From Streptococcus oralis (GTDB taxonomy: Bacteria > Bacillota > Bacilli > Lactobacillales > Streptococcaceae), in contig CAJPKC010000003.1 of the NCBI GenBank assembly GCA_905370255.1, positions 25,805 through 89,804 on the forward strand: a stretch of 64,000 nucleotides of DNA, given 5' to 3'. The first letter of the stretch is position 1, and every line of letters starts with the position of its first letter. Of this stretch, positions 41,401 to 50,368 are shown piece after piece. Under the pieces are notes generated by a model. The model made no database searches and had not been told where the DNA came from. It saw only the letters and a list, made by a program, of their open reading frames with translations. Both the position numbers and the translations under genes were made by a program.

Positions 41401-41803
41401 TACTGATCAGAAATCAACGGAAGAGAAGCCTAAGGGCACGGATCCTGTAGATAAGCCAACTACAGAAGCTCCGACTAAGCAGACAGATCCGAAAGAATCT
41501 GATCCGAAAAACCCTGTAGGGAAAACGGATCCGAAAACTGTAGAGAAGAAAACAGACCCGAAAGACGGTTCGAAAACTTCTGATCCTAAGTCAGGCGAAA
41601 AAGGAACGGATCCAAAAGTCATTGGAAAGGAAACTGATCCGAAGACGTCTGATCCGAAATCAACTGTAGGGGATCCCTCTACAAAAGTCTTGCCAAAAAC
41701 AAGTGAACGAGACCGTCGTCATAGTACCGTCGTTGGCGTGCTCCTCGCATTAGTTGGATTCGGTAGCGTTGTTTCTTATAAGAAACTTCGCAGACGAGAC
41801 TAG
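38480..41803 (+). CDS. Cell-wall-anchored trypsin-like (V8-type) serine protease
   Basis: 1107 residues. Sec signal peptide (1-~28), then a trypsin-fold protease with His in ILTVAHNF (~131), Asp in ENDVAAIQI (~205) and Ser in GGMSGSSV (~315), as in glutamyl endopeptidases. A short cell-wall-binding-type repeat (GWYDLDGTRYYLGEDG) follows near 370, then FIVAR-like helical modules (~510-775), then about ten PVETKPSEPVTPxK units, a DPK-rich linker, and a sorting signal LPKTS with hydrophobic stretch and RRRD tail. Likely secreted, sortase-anchored and active on host or neighbour proteins. Confidence 0.85.
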   Translation: MKSKKISILMLGLLVAPMLLQSVSSAKADDEPAIVHTQKSTVSSLVEEGHYFGPTPARNKSSKNILDDLPKDNPFKYVHGDGTDLRQMAPDAYGRAATVQLYMRHANGQYTVGTGAFVGNRTILTVAHNFLKANLDNTTNDITDVWFVVGSNSAYKFEGPANNYRLLPTSGTMYHVDKSQLRFFNQQNYSSNISDRNDKALWENDVAAIQIKDPFPILAKKQGLKNDEVLRIAPLDELLQFNRSPVNTRNVVINGYPGNYKPGTKEAGTLKNAIIGGFQYRAASVIANKPRYISTGADLDSGSLFEFKNTAVGGMSGSSVLDEKGNVVGTYNFSTPGSTPDGLAGGVLFSKAHHTWLTNLVKENTATGWYDLDGTRYYLGEDGNIVKNKTLVIDGHIWNFDGEGRPTDQGEYFETKVFVKRVDENGKEIEARQEVGKATALKDFEYSGATEYVKRDAAFKDAWLLKSVNGSTENKATIKAEKGKSEVEIVEVYQSRWSPLRRTSLTKAIEEVKAHAKDRESKLPIKGFEAYAPAELAGKLNTAQNNYNKALTDAENLAKATDKDDQTAKRTQKVIDGAEKALRDSDKAFEPLLAEYAKAKRDERISAVAVLDVAAQYLEDHKSESTKSVKPETLKQYDNAKDALQKAITAQTQFLASNKSNDLFKTLDLKNGSDAITKAQADLEAAVAKVTSESGMLDTSTLTKSIADLDMKLDWTFDGAFTADSLKGFDVVKQAATDRVKEARELLSTGLTKNDQAKVDDMLKKIAQAKDDYLKAIDKFVPSEHNRVEDPKNPSGSTEPRKVVPAVVVKEKVVGPVKPTVPEKPVETKPSEPVTPAKPVETKPSEPVTPAKPVETKPSEPVTPAKPVETKPSEPVTPTKPVETKPSEPVTPTKPVETKPSEPVTPTKPVETKPSEPVTPTKPVETKPSEPVTPTKPVETKPSAPVETKPSTPVTTEEPTVPDNPVIPTVPTKPTDQKSTEEKPKGTDPVDKPTTEAPTKQTDPKESDPKNPVGKTDPKTVEKKTDPKDGSKTSDPKSGEKGTDPKVIGKETDPKTSDPKSTVGDPSTKVLPKTSERDRRHSTVVGVLLALVGFGSVVSYKKLRRRD
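40945..41310 (+). repeat. 42-bp tandem repeats (PVETKPSEPVTPxK)
   Basis: Near-identical 14-codon units in the surface protease, about eight full copies. Prone to slippage, so the spacer length probably varies between isolates. Confidence 0.85.
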
Positions 41804-41830
41804 TAAGCGACGTTCGTAAACGTGATTATT

Positions 41831-41862
41831 AAAAAAGCACTCGATTGAGTGCTTTTTTAGTT
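41831..41862 (+). terminator. Terminator of the protease gene
   Basis: AAAAAAGCACTC-GATT-GAGTGCTTTTTT. Confidence 0.9.
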
Positions 41863-41893
41863 GTTCTTTGACGATTACGTGCGCGAATATCTG

Positions 41894-41922
41894 TTGCGTA
41901 ATACTTTGAGATGTGATATAAT
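41894..41922 (+). promoter_or_regulatory. Promoter of the MucBP-like surface protein
   Basis: TTGCGT (41894-41899), 17 bp, TATAAT (41917-41922). The predicted transcript starts about 50 bp before the coding frame, leaving no room for a signal peptide. Confidence 0.65.
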
Positions 41923-41938
41923 TGAGTCTGTACAGTAA

Positions 41939-44900
41939 CTCTGTAACAATGCAACACTAAATGTTCCCGCTGATCGAACTGTGACCGCTAGTTCAGCTAC
42001 TGATGATGCGCGTCTTTTAGATAAATCTAAAGAACAAGTCATTAATCTGAACGTTTCTGGTGAAGGTTCTCTTCCAGCGAAAAGTCGTATTGAGATTGAA
42101 GTTACAACGGATATTGAACGTGGTCAAGAAAAAGTATTAGGTAATGATTTGAAGGCGTCATCTTCAACTAAATTGATTGATAATAATAATGGTAAAGTTT
42201 ATAAATCGGTGATTGATATTTCAGGATTTAAAGCAGGTCTTCAAAAAGAGATGATTGTGTCACCAAATAGTGTAATGGGTTCTGAAGTAACAATTAAACC
42301 AATGCATCGATTTACCACGTACAATCTTTTTGTGGGTGATGAGTTAGTTTCAACTCAAAAAGTCATGGAAACATTTATTCCGGCATCGCCTGTGCTTAAA
42401 CTCAAACCAATTGAAAATCGTCTAACGGTTGAACGAAAATCTGATGGTCAAGTTGTTGAGTCTTTTGTTAAAGCCAATCGTGATTTAAATGTGGCGTCGA
42501 GAAATTGGAATAGTGTTTATAAGTTTGAATTAGAAGATAAATCAGCTAGACTTGTGGATTCGACGGGACGCATTGATTATGAACGATTCAGGGATGATGC
42601 AACTAATTCTTATTTGATTAATTATTCAGTGTTGCGTCAGAATTTTAGTTCAAATAATAATCTTCCAATTGCAGTAGATACGTATGCAACTGCAAAATCG
42701 GCTTATCGTGAATCAAATGAAACTCGATTTGTTGATACGAATTTATCTGTGACGATGTATTATTCGGATGAAGCAATTTCTGATACAACAGATTTATCTT
42801 CGCTTAAGAGCGTAAAAACAGATGTACCTATTCGTACAATTATTGAGGAGAAAATTTCAAATAAAGGTGTATTGCAGGCTAGTCTGGAGTTGAGTCGTAA
42901 TCAAGATGGTGTTTTGGGTACTATTAATCATAATGTGGTTGTTGCTTGTATTGCGCCACCGAAAGATGATAAGTTGTATGATGACACAAATCTACCTGAG
43001 TCAATTTTGAAATTAAATCTTGATGATAAAAAACTTAAACCGTCTAAATTAGATATTGGTTTTTATAATACTCTTGGATCAGCACCGTTGACTGATATTT
43101 ATAAAATTGAGGTGTCTGATGCAGATACGGGTGTAAAAATTGGTGTTGTTTCCGTTAATCCTTATAATAATGACGGGTCTGGTTCATTGGTTGGATATGG
43201 TACGATTAGTTTACCTGAAAATGTGAAAGCTCTTAAATTTACACCGTTAACGCCTGTGGGTGTGGGTCGAAATTTGTCATCTAATATTCGTGTTGTTGAT
43301 TATTCAGTTTTATTTGCATCGGATATTAATGATGCTTTATCTTGGAAATCGGAATTGGATCATTCGAATGTTAAAGAGGATCATACTCGATACGAACTTC
43401 AATTGTTAAATGATGATGGATCAGTTGCGGCTCAAACGAATACCACACTGACAATCCTGAATAAATCGGTTGTTGCGAAGTTATATAATAATGGTCAATC
43501 TATTTTTGTACCTAGTGATAATGTACGGGGTACGTTAGAGATTCCATTCGAACTTGTAAATGTTGATTATCAATTACTTGGCAAGTTGTACGATGTTACC
43601 GTTGATGAATCAGCACTTCGAGCCGCGTTTAAACAAGGTGATAATATTTCGAGAAACGTAGTGCGTTTTGGTTACGTTGACGCAACAGGTTCTTTAAGAA
43701 AAACGCTTAATCCGGAATATGACAGTGCTACAGTGGATCGTGATGCTATTAGGTATAGTGGTTATCTTGAACCCGGAAATCACGTGTATCAAATTCCGAT
43801 TACGTTGAAACCTAAGTATGACGTTGTTAAGATAGCTGATGCCAATAATGTTTTAAAAGATGGTGAAGTTAAAGCGGTGTATACGCTTGTCACTTATAGT
43901 GAATATACATCGATTGCGGAATCTTTATTTAAAACAACGGATTCAACGGGTGATAATGTTTATGTGAAAAATAAAGATTTAACCGCGGTTACAACTGTTG
44001 GTAATCTAACGCAATCAGATATGCCTCGTCTAGAAGCAATGGCTTATATTCCGAAATCTGGATTAGAGGGCTCTACTGCGGATACAACTCTTGGTGGAAA
44101 AGTTAAACCAGTTGACGGTTGGGATGTACTCTATACGACAGATTCGATTTCAGGTTCTTATAAAGCTGATAGAAATTTGAATTATTCATCTGAAGTTGAT
44201 GATTATTCTAAAGTCACGGCTGTTAAATTTGTTTCGAATCGAGTTGTGAAAAAGGGTGATATTGCTTCATTTGACGTTAAGCTTGATTATTCGAAAGATC
44301 TTGGTCTTCAAGATTCTATTCGATATCGTTCTGTTTTGTTGACAGATAATGATGAAGTCTTATCAACACCTGTTGTTGCACGTGAAACGAAACCTCTACC
44401 AACGACTGTTAAAGAACTCTTTAGACCTGATTTGACGGACCCTTTAACAAAACGTCTATATGAGACGCTATTGTCAGAAGGTGCTCTGATGAGTAGGACG
44501 GACTCTCTTGGCGGTAAAGTACTATTCGATGAGTCGTCTACAAAGATTTCTGATTTCGGATCGTCAACTATCAAATCTTTAGAGGATCGTAATCTCAAGA
44601 GTCGATTCTTATCTATCGACTTAAGCGATCAATCTGGCAAGTTCAATCATGATCATACTGAGCATCGTAATTCGTCAGACTTAGATTCACAATTTGAAAG
44701 CTACAGCGCTGATAAAGATCTGACAGTGACGAATACGGGTGAACAGGGTTCGAACGCAACAATTATTCATTACTATCGAGCTGCAAAAGGTAATATCGTT
44801 GAACGTTTTGTGGATGAATCTGGAATTGAAATTAAGACTCCAGTAAATTCGGGTGAGAAGATTGCACATTATGAGTACGCATCTTATTCGCATCCGGCTA

Positions 44901-47263
44901 CGATTGAGACTGATCGTGCAACTTATGAGTATGCTCGCACCGAAGGCGATCAACCATATATTGTACCAGAAGGTACTACGACTGTTACATATGTTTATCG
45001 TAAAACCGCAGATAAAATCACGTATGGTTCTGTTATCGCAACGTATAAAGATACTGAAGGCAATGAGCTTGCACCTCAAGAAAATGTGAAAATAGATGTT
45101 CCTGATGGTGAAGCTTACACTACTGTAGCTAAGACAATTCCGTCTAGTGAAGTTGTTGAGAAAACACCAGAAGGTCTTACTAAACGTACAACTACTAGCT
45201 ATGAATTGATTGAAACGCCTGCAAATGCGGAAGGTAATGTTGTTGGTAACCAAACAATTACTGTTCCTTATGTTTATCGTAAGAATGTGACTGTTCAAAT
45301 TTATGGTTCAGTTATTGCAACTTATAAAGATGAAGAAGGTAACGAACTTGCAAGTACGGAAAAAGTAATTACGAATCAACCGGGTGGTACTTACTACGCG
45401 GCGGCATCTAAGTCTATTCAAGGTTCCGCTCAATCGAAAGTGACACCTGAAGGACGTACGGTTACGGTTACGACTTACGAATTGATTAAGACGCCTGATA
45501 ATGAAACGGGTGATGTTCGTGGTGGTGAAGTGATTGAAGTACCATACGTGTATCGCAAAAAGGTTGTAGAACGTTTAGTTCCGGGAGATACACCGTCTGT
45601 AGAAATTCCTGAGTTGAAAGTAACTCGTTATCAAACGGAAGATGGAATAGATATCAAAGATTCTTCAGAAGGCTTCGTAGAGGCACCGAATACTATCGAC
45701 AAGTATCAATTTACAGGTACGACAAATACCAACGAAGCTGGTGACGTGCAAACGCACATCTACAAGTTAATTGAAACCGAAGTTCCGGGTGATGCACCGC
45801 AAGTTGATGTTCCTGCGTTGAATGTAACACGCTATGTCAATGAAGAAGGAACTGAAATCAAAGATGCTGAAGAAGGACTTGTCCCAGCTCCATCAATGAT
45901 CGGTGAACATTATCAGTTTACGGGTCGTACGGAAACTACTGAGGATGGAACAGTTCAAACTCATATCTATAAAGTGGTTGAGCATGACGTTCCTGGTGAT
46001 GCACCTAAACGTGAACCTGAAGAAATTCAAATCACACTTCATGTAGACGAAGAAACAGGTAAAGAGCTTGTTGAATATGATCCAGGATTGACTAGTCCAA
46101 AAGAAATCAAACACTATACTTATACAGGTAAGACTACTCAAGAAGAGGGTATTCGAACTCATTACTATAAGAAAGTGATTACGGAAATTCCGGGCGATGC
46201 TCCATCTGTAGAAATTCCTGAGTTGAAAGTAACTCGTTATCAAACGGAAGATGGAACCGACATCAAAGATTCTGAAACAGGCTTCGTGGATGCGCCTAAG
46301 ACAATCGATAACTATCAATTCACGGGTGTGACGAACATGAACGAAGGAAATGACGTTCAAACTCATATCTATGCTAAGATCGTCACTGAAGTACCAGGCG
46401 ATGCTCCGCAAGTGGACATTCCAGAACTTCAATTGACACGCCACGTGAGCGAAAAAGGTAAAGAACTTCTTCCAATTGAAGAAGGCTCAAACGGACCTCG
46501 TAAAACAATCGGTGATTACGAATATACAGGTCGGACAGACGTTGAAGGTGGAATCACTACTCACGTATATGCTCCAATTCGTTATGAACTTCCGGGCGAC
46601 GCGCCTCAGTATGATATTCCTGAGTTGAAAGTAACTCGTCACGTGGATGAAAAAGGCAAAGAACTCATCGACACCGAAAAAGGCATCCAACCGCCTCGTA
46701 AGACGATTGGTGATCATGAATACACTGGACGTACGACTGAAAAAGACGGAATCACGACCCATGTGTACGAACCAATCAAGCACGAAGTTCCGGGTGACGC
46801 CCCTCAAGTAGATGTTCCTGAGTTGAAAGTAACTCGTTACGTCAACGAAAAAGGTGAAGAAATTAAAGAATCTGAAGCAGGATTCATTAACGCACCTAAG
46901 TCAATCGGTGAATACGAGTTCACCGGTAAGACTGAACTTAACGACGGTAAAGATGTTCAAACACATATTTACAAACTTGTTGAAAAACCAGTGACACCGA
47001 CACTAGATCCTAAGAAACCTGAGACTCCAAGTCCTCGTACTCCGGATCCTAAGAAACCAGAAACACCACAACCTGAAGCTCCAAAACCAATTGAAACTCC
47101 TAAATCTAACGATTCCGTTGTAGAATCAGTAGATCAACCTCAATTCGTTAAGAATGAACTTCCTAAGACTGGTGAAACAAACAGTAACTTAGCGCTTGTG
47201 GGCGTATCGTTGTTGACAGCTCTTGGTTTAATTGGATTTGTTAAACGCAAGCGTGAAGAATAA
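41939..47263 (+). CDS. Giant LPXTG surface protein with MucBP-like repeats, 5' end apparently truncated
   Basis: About 1770 residues. The reading frame is open from 41939 (NATLNVPADRTVTASSATDD) but has no ATG and no signal peptide; the first possible start is GTG at 41981 without an RBS. A large N-terminal region (to ~900) of beta-rich domains is followed by MucBP-type modules (GSVIATYKDTEGNELAP, GSVIATYKDEEGNELAS), then about eight ~65-residue repeats with PGDAPxVxIPELKVTRY, a proline-rich wall-spanning part, and LPKTG plus membrane segment and KRKREE. The C-terminal sorting signal is intact while the secretion signal is missing, so as it stands the protein would not be exported. Confidence 0.75.
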   Translation, partial: LCNNATLNVPADRTVTASSATDDARLLDKSKEQVINLNVSGEGSLPAKSRIEIEVTTDIERGQEKVLGNDLKASSSTKLIDNNNGKVYKSVIDISGFKAGLQKEMIVSPNSVMGSEVTIKPMHRFTTYNLFVGDELVSTQKVMETFIPASPVLKLKPIENRLTVERKSDGQVVESFVKANRDLNVASRNWNSVYKFELEDKSARLVDSTGRIDYERFRDDATNSYLINYSVLRQNFSSNNNLPIAVDTYATAKSAYRESNETRFVDTNLSVTMYYSDEAISDTTDLSSLKSVKTDVPIRTIIEEKISNKGVLQASLELSRNQDGVLGTINHNVVVACIAPPKDDKLYDDTNLPESILKLNLDDKKLKPSKLDIGFYNTLGSAPLTDIYKIEVSDADTGVKIGVVSVNPYNNDGSGSLVGYGTISLPENVKALKFTPLTPVGVGRNLSSNIRVVDYSVLFASDINDALSWKSELDHSNVKEDHTRYELQLLNDDGSVAAQTNTTLTILNKSVVAKLYNNGQSIFVPSDNVRGTLEIPFELVNVDYQLLGKLYDVTVDESALRAAFKQGDNISRNVVRFGYVDATGSLRKTLNPEYDSATVDRDAIRYSGYLEPGNHVYQIPITLKPKYDVVKIADANNVLKDGEVKAVYTLVTYSEYTSIAESLFKTTDSTGDNVYVKNKDLTAVTTVGNLTQSDMPRLEAMAYIPKSGLEGSTADTTLGGKVKPVDGWDVLYTTDSISGSYKADRNLNYSSEVDDYSKVTAVKFVSNRVVKKGDIASFDVKLDYSKDLGLQDSIRYRSVLLTDNDEVLSTPVVARETKPLPTTVKELFRPDLTDPLTKRLYETLLSEGALMSRTDSLGGKVLFDESSTKISDFGSSTIKSLEDRNLKSRFLSIDLSDQSGKFNHDHTEHRNSSDLDSQFESYSADKDLTVTNTGEQGSNATIIHYYRAAKGNIVERFVDESGIEIKTPVNSGEKIAHYEYASYSHPATIETDRATYEYARTEGDQPYIVPEGTTTVTYVYRKTADKITYGSVIATYKDTEGNELAPQENVKIDVPDGEAYTTVAKTIPSSEVVEKTPEGLTKRTTTSYELIETPANAEGNVVGNQTITVPYVYRKNVTVQIYGSVIATYKDEEGNELASTEKVITNQPGGTYYAAASKSIQGSAQSKVTPEGRTVTVTTYELIKTPDNETGDVRGGEVIEVPYVYRKKVVERLVPGDTPSVEIPELKVTRYQTEDGIDIKDSSEGFVEAPNTIDKYQFTGTTNTNEAGDVQTHIYKLIETEVPGDAPQVDVPALNVTRYVNEEGTEIKDAEEGLVPAPSMIGEHYQFTGRTETTEDGTVQTHIYKVVEHDVPGDAPKREPEEIQITLHVDEETGKELVEYDPGLTSPKEIKHYTYTGKTTQEEGIRTHYYKKVITEIPGDAPSVEIPELKVTRYQTEDGTDIKDSETGFVDAPKTIDNYQFTGVTNMNEGNDVQTHIYAKIVTEVPGDAPQVDIPELQLTRHVSEKGKELLPIEEGSNGPRKTIGDYEYTGRTDVEGGITTHVYAPIRYELPGDAPQYDIPELKVTRHVDEKGKELIDTEKGIQPPRKTIGDHEYTGRTTEKDGITTHVYEPIKHEVPGDAPQVDVPELKVTRYVNEKGEEIKESEAGFINAPKSIGEYEFTGKTELNDGKDVQTHIYKLVEKPVTPTLDPKKPETPSPRTPDPKKPETPQPEAPKPIETPKSNDSVVESVDQPQFVKNELPKTGETNSNLALVGVSLLTALGLIGFVKRKREE

Positions 47264-47266
47264 AAG

Positions 47267-47294
47267 AAGAAGTACTCGATTGAGTACTTCTTTT
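47267..47294 (+). terminator. Terminator of the MucBP-like protein
   Basis: AAGAAGTACTC-GATT-GAGTACTTCTT followed by TTTAAA, a few bases past the stop. Confidence 0.85.
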
Positions 47295-47450
47295 AAATTG
47301 CGTTTAAAAGCGTTTTTAAGGCGATTTTCAATCCAGACGGTTAATTATATTTTCTTGCTCCCAAAATCGCTCAGAAGGCTTCCTGTGACCTCACAGACTT
47401 ATTCTGAGACAGTAGCAATAAAAAAAATAAAATCAATTGAAACTTTTTTC

Positions 47451-47479
47451 TTGACTTTAAGAAATCGTTATGCTATAAT
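47451..47479 (+). promoter_or_regulatory. Sigma-A promoter
   Basis: TTGACT (47451-47456), 17 bp, TATAAT (47474-47479), ahead of the gene at 47510. Confidence 0.8.
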
Positions 47480-47509
47480 ATAAGAAAACAATGGGAAAGG
47501 TTGTGGAAT

Positions 47510-48586
47510 ATGGAAACGACTCAGATTTATACACCGGAAGCTCTTGCGAAGTTGCTCAAAGAAATAGATTTGAAAGACCTCGCACTGCAAACCGATATTA
47601 AATATGGAACGCTCAAGAATTATGCGTATGGTCAGTCTAATATAGACAAGATGCCGATTTGGATGGCGCAACGGATTATGGAAGCTCGTAATCGAGTAGA
47701 CTTCTTCAATCGAATCGGAAATATTAGTGTGCCGGAAAACGTCTTTCAAATCTTGAAAGAAAAACTTGGTATCACTCATCGTACGACTTATGATGAATAC
47801 GTGTCGGCACAGTTGTTGTTCGATAATTATCAGACGTTCTTATATCCGTCGGATGAGCCCTATTATTTCTTCTTGCGTTTGCATGAGTTGTCGAAAATCA
47901 ATGTAGACTTGACGCTATTCAGTTTGAGCCCTGCGAAAAACATTCGTTTTGTTTTTGTGGATGACCGTAAGAATTTTCAAGACTATAGCTTCGGTCAAGA
48001 ACAGATGTCTTTTGAGGACTTTAAGAAATTGACAGATCCGTTTTCTTTTAGATCGCAGTCTATGTATAAGGTCATCGGAACTGAAATCGGACGTCGTGTT
48101 TCTTACTACAAAGAAGGTGGCTGGTTACGTGACGGTGTAGAACTTTCGAATTATCGAAGTTGTGATTTTTCTTATATGCGTCCGTTCGATTTAGAAAATG
48201 GTTGTCGGACAGTCGTGACAGAAAACACGTATTCGATGTTTATTGAGTATAAACTTCATCAATTCTTAGATCAAGGTGTCTTGAGCGATGCGTTAGACGT
48301 AACAACCGGCGCTGCGATTTTGCGAGAATGCTTGAAAGACTATAGTGTTTTCGATTTAATGCCTCTCTTCATGCTCGACAAAGAAAAAGTGAACGAATTC
48401 ATTCGGGAACGTGTTAATGAAAAACACTTGGATGATGATTCTCAAAAAGATGCTCTCTTGAGTTTAGCTTTTAGCGCATGGGATGTGTTTTACGACGATT
48501 GTGAGAAACACTTAGCTTGGTTCAAGGGTGCGCGCGATGGTGAATATTGGAAAGACGTTGAGCCCGTTGGTCGAGAAGTGATCTAA
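47510..48586 (+). CDS. Unknown protein with HTH-like N-terminus, partial match to a CRISPR-like spacer
   Basis: 358 residues from ATG 47510. Residues ~8-45 (YTPEALAKLLKEIDLKDLAL, TLKNYAYGQSNIDKMP) look like a helix-turn-helix of the XRE style; the rest is unassigned. Near the 3' end, the sequence following TTC at about 48523 aligns with spacer 2 of the array at 48616, with 15 identical consecutive bases (TGGTGAATATTGGAA) and codon-level differences elsewhere. This suggests the spacer came from an allele of this gene on a related element. Confidence 0.65.
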   Translation: METTQIYTPEALAKLLKEIDLKDLALQTDIKYGTLKNYAYGQSNIDKMPIWMAQRIMEARNRVDFFNRIGNISVPENVFQILKEKLGITHRTTYDEYVSAQLLFDNYQTFLYPSDEPYYFFLRLHELSKINVDLTLFSLSPAKNIRFVFVDDRKNFQDYSFGQEQMSFEDFKKLTDPFSFRSQSMYKVIGTEIGRRVSYYKEGGWLRDGVELSNYRSCDFSYMRPFDLENGCRTVVTENTYSMFIEYKLHQFLDQGVLSDALDVTTGAAILRECLKDYSVFDLMPLFMLDKEKVNEFIRERVNEKHLDDDSQKDALLSLAFSAWDVFYDDCEKHLAWFKGARDGEYWKDVEPVGREVI

Positions 48587-48615
48587 AAAAAATAACTAAC
48601 CAAATCAAATATATA

Positions 48616-48890
48616 AACGAAGTCGCAATTAAATTCGTTTTTAAGGCAGCCGAGGGCGACGTAGGCTAGACTTACGGCTTAAGCTTTTAAGTCGTCGCAT
48701 TCGGCGGAATGCCGTCTGCGCGGATCGAAATAGTAATGAAGAAGAAACAATGGTTAGTTATCGTGCGTGATACGCACGTGGATTGAAATAGCGGTGAGCG
48801 TGCTGGTGAATATTGGAACAAACATCTAGCATTATCGCACTCTAACGAGTGCGTGGATCGAAATATGATCAAACGAGCGATCAACAACAT
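48616..48890 (+). CRISPR. Three-repeat mini-CRISPR array S4 with conserved leader
   Basis: The leader begins AACGAAGTCGCAATTAAATT. Repeat 1 is the long form, ending GCGCGGATCGAAAT at 48731. Repeat 2 (48760-48789) has stem GTGCGT/ACGCAC and ends GTGGATTGAAAT. Repeat 3 (48834-48864) has stem CGCACTC/GAGTGCG and ends GTGGATCGAAAT. Spacers: 48732-48759, 48790-48833 and a last one from 48865. The array runs straight into the RBS of the helicase gene with no terminator, so they may be co-transcribed. Spacer 2 resembles the gene just upstream, with a TTC PAM. Confidence 0.8.
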
Positions 48891-48905
48891 GGAAAGGCGG
48901 TGTCA

Positions 48906-50105
48906 ATGGCACTAACTCTCAGAAAATGGCAACAACAGGCTGTGAATCGCAGTCTGTTGAACTTGCCTGGAATATTCTTAGAAGCGGCTGGTGGTCGAGG
49001 TAAGACCCTTTGTGCGCTTGAGATTGCGCGTGCGAGAAACGCTCAATCTATCTTAATAGTTAATAAAAAGTTGTCTATTTTAGATGGCTGGAAAGAATCT
49101 TTGCAACATTATTCATTTCCGAATGTGACGTGCATCACGGATAAGACACTCAAAAATCGTCTCGCAAAAGGTGAAAAGTTCAACGTTGATATCTTCATTA
49201 TCGATGAATGGCAAGATATGTGTTCGGATAAGAATTTAGCAGCCTATAAACGCGTTAAACGCAATTATACGATTGGCTTATCCGCAACTCCTATTCGTCG
49301 AAAAGGAACGAATTTCTTCGGACTTGAGCAGACAGTCTTCGGACAAGCAAATCCTTCGAGTAAATGGGAATGGATGACGTATTGGGGGCGAATGATTGCG
49401 GATCAGTGGACGCAGACGGGTCTTAAGTGGCTAGACTTTCGCGATTACGATAGCTATATCGCTCAACTGCCCAACTTTATGAGTTATGAAGAGATCGAAG
49501 CCATAGAAAACGCTGTCGAGAACAACGGACACGAGCTTCGATTCCATAGAGTCTTGTTAGAAGGTGCGAATCCAGAATTGATACGAATTTTTAACAAGTA
49601 TAATCTTGTCCGTGTAAATGGACAGTCAGCTATGGCGAGACAAAGCTTCGGGCGAAACAGCTTCATGCGGTACTTACGACAAACCGGTGTCGAGGTTGAG
49701 TTCCCGAAACTTCGCGCCGTGAATAGAGACACACCGACACTCTTGTACGTGGATAAGATGATTAATACAGCTCCCGGCGGTCTTTTAATCGTTACGAAGT
49801 CGGTTCAGATAGCGGAAATCATTAAAGAGCGCAACCCACACATTGCGTTTTGGAGTGGCGACCGTCGCGATGACTCAGGAGAGCGCATAATGGTTGCGAC
49901 ACAGCAAGTGATGGGTGTTGGTGTAGACGGATTACAATCACGATTCAACGCGATATTGGTGCTTGACCCGGTTCTCCCATCGAGCGGTGAGTACAACGAT
50001 TACAGACAGCTCCTGTGGCGCGTGACAGGGTCACGCCAACAACATGATGTGGTGGTCATTGAAACCTATTTCGAAGGAGATGTGCCTAGCGATGAAGCGG
50101 TTTAA
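48906..50105 (+). CDS. SF2 DEAD/DEAH-like helicase
   Basis: 399 residues from ATG 48906 (GGAAAGGCGGTGTCA upstream). Walker A AAGGRGKT (~22-29), a DExH-type box IIDEW (~96-100), motif III GLSATP (~125) and a C-terminal RecA domain with VGVDGLQ and RVTGSRQ. Compact, with no extra domain. It resembles small phage helicases that unwind recombination or replication intermediates. The leader doubles as the mini-CRISPR array. Confidence 0.8.
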   Translation: MALTLRKWQQQAVNRSLLNLPGIFLEAAGGRGKTLCALEIARARNAQSILIVNKKLSILDGWKESLQHYSFPNVTCITDKTLKNRLAKGEKFNVDIFIIDEWQDMCSDKNLAAYKRVKRNYTIGLSATPIRRKGTNFFGLEQTVFGQANPSSKWEWMTYWGRMIADQWTQTGLKWLDFRDYDSYIAQLPNFMSYEEIEAIENAVENNGHELRFHRVLLEGANPELIRIFNKYNLVRVNGQSAMARQSFGRNSFMRYLRQTGVEVEFPKLRAVNRDTPTLLYVDKMINTAPGGLLIVTKSVQIAEIIKERNPHIAFWSGDRRDDSGERIMVATQQVMGVGVDGLQSRFNAILVLDPVLPSSGEYNDYRQLLWRVTGSRQQHDVVVIETYFEGDVPSDEAV

Positions 50106-50322
50106 GATGTTGTTTAAGTGGCTCGTTTTTGTGATCCATTGTGTGCTCGTATACTTGGTACTGTACAAATTTCCGCATGAGAAGGCTGTTCCGACACACA
50201 ATCAAGAATTAGTACTGTCACTAGGTTCTATCGGTGCTTTCGTGATAGTTGTCATCGCGATAGTGGTGTGGGAACATTATCGTGGTAGCTGTACGGATGG
50301 GTCGTATAAGAAGAAACGATAA
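50092..50322 (+). CDS. Small membrane protein
   Basis: 76 residues from ATG 50092, overlapping the helicase gene by 14 bp (RBS AAGGAGATGTGCCTAGCG). Two membrane segments (FKWLVFVIHCVLVYLVLY and LGSIGAFVIVVIAIVVW), basic tail. Holin-like in size, but nothing more supports that. Confidence 0.6.
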   Translation: MKRFKMLFKWLVFVIHCVLVYLVLYKFPHEKAVPTHNQELVLSLGSIGAFVIVVIAIVVWEHYRGSCTDGSYKKKR

Positions 50323-50349
50323 GAAGCACTCGATTGAGTGCTTCTTTTA
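50321..50349. terminator. Bidirectional terminator
   Basis: AAGAAGCACTC-GATT-GAGTGCTTCTT with TTTT, between convergent genes. Confidence 0.8.
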
Positions 50350-50368
50350 ATATGCTCTTTTTAACGTT

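Noticed and set aside
44687..45298. 203-codon minus-strand frame
   Set aside because: Shadow of the MucBP-like surface protein, low-complexity composition, no RBS.
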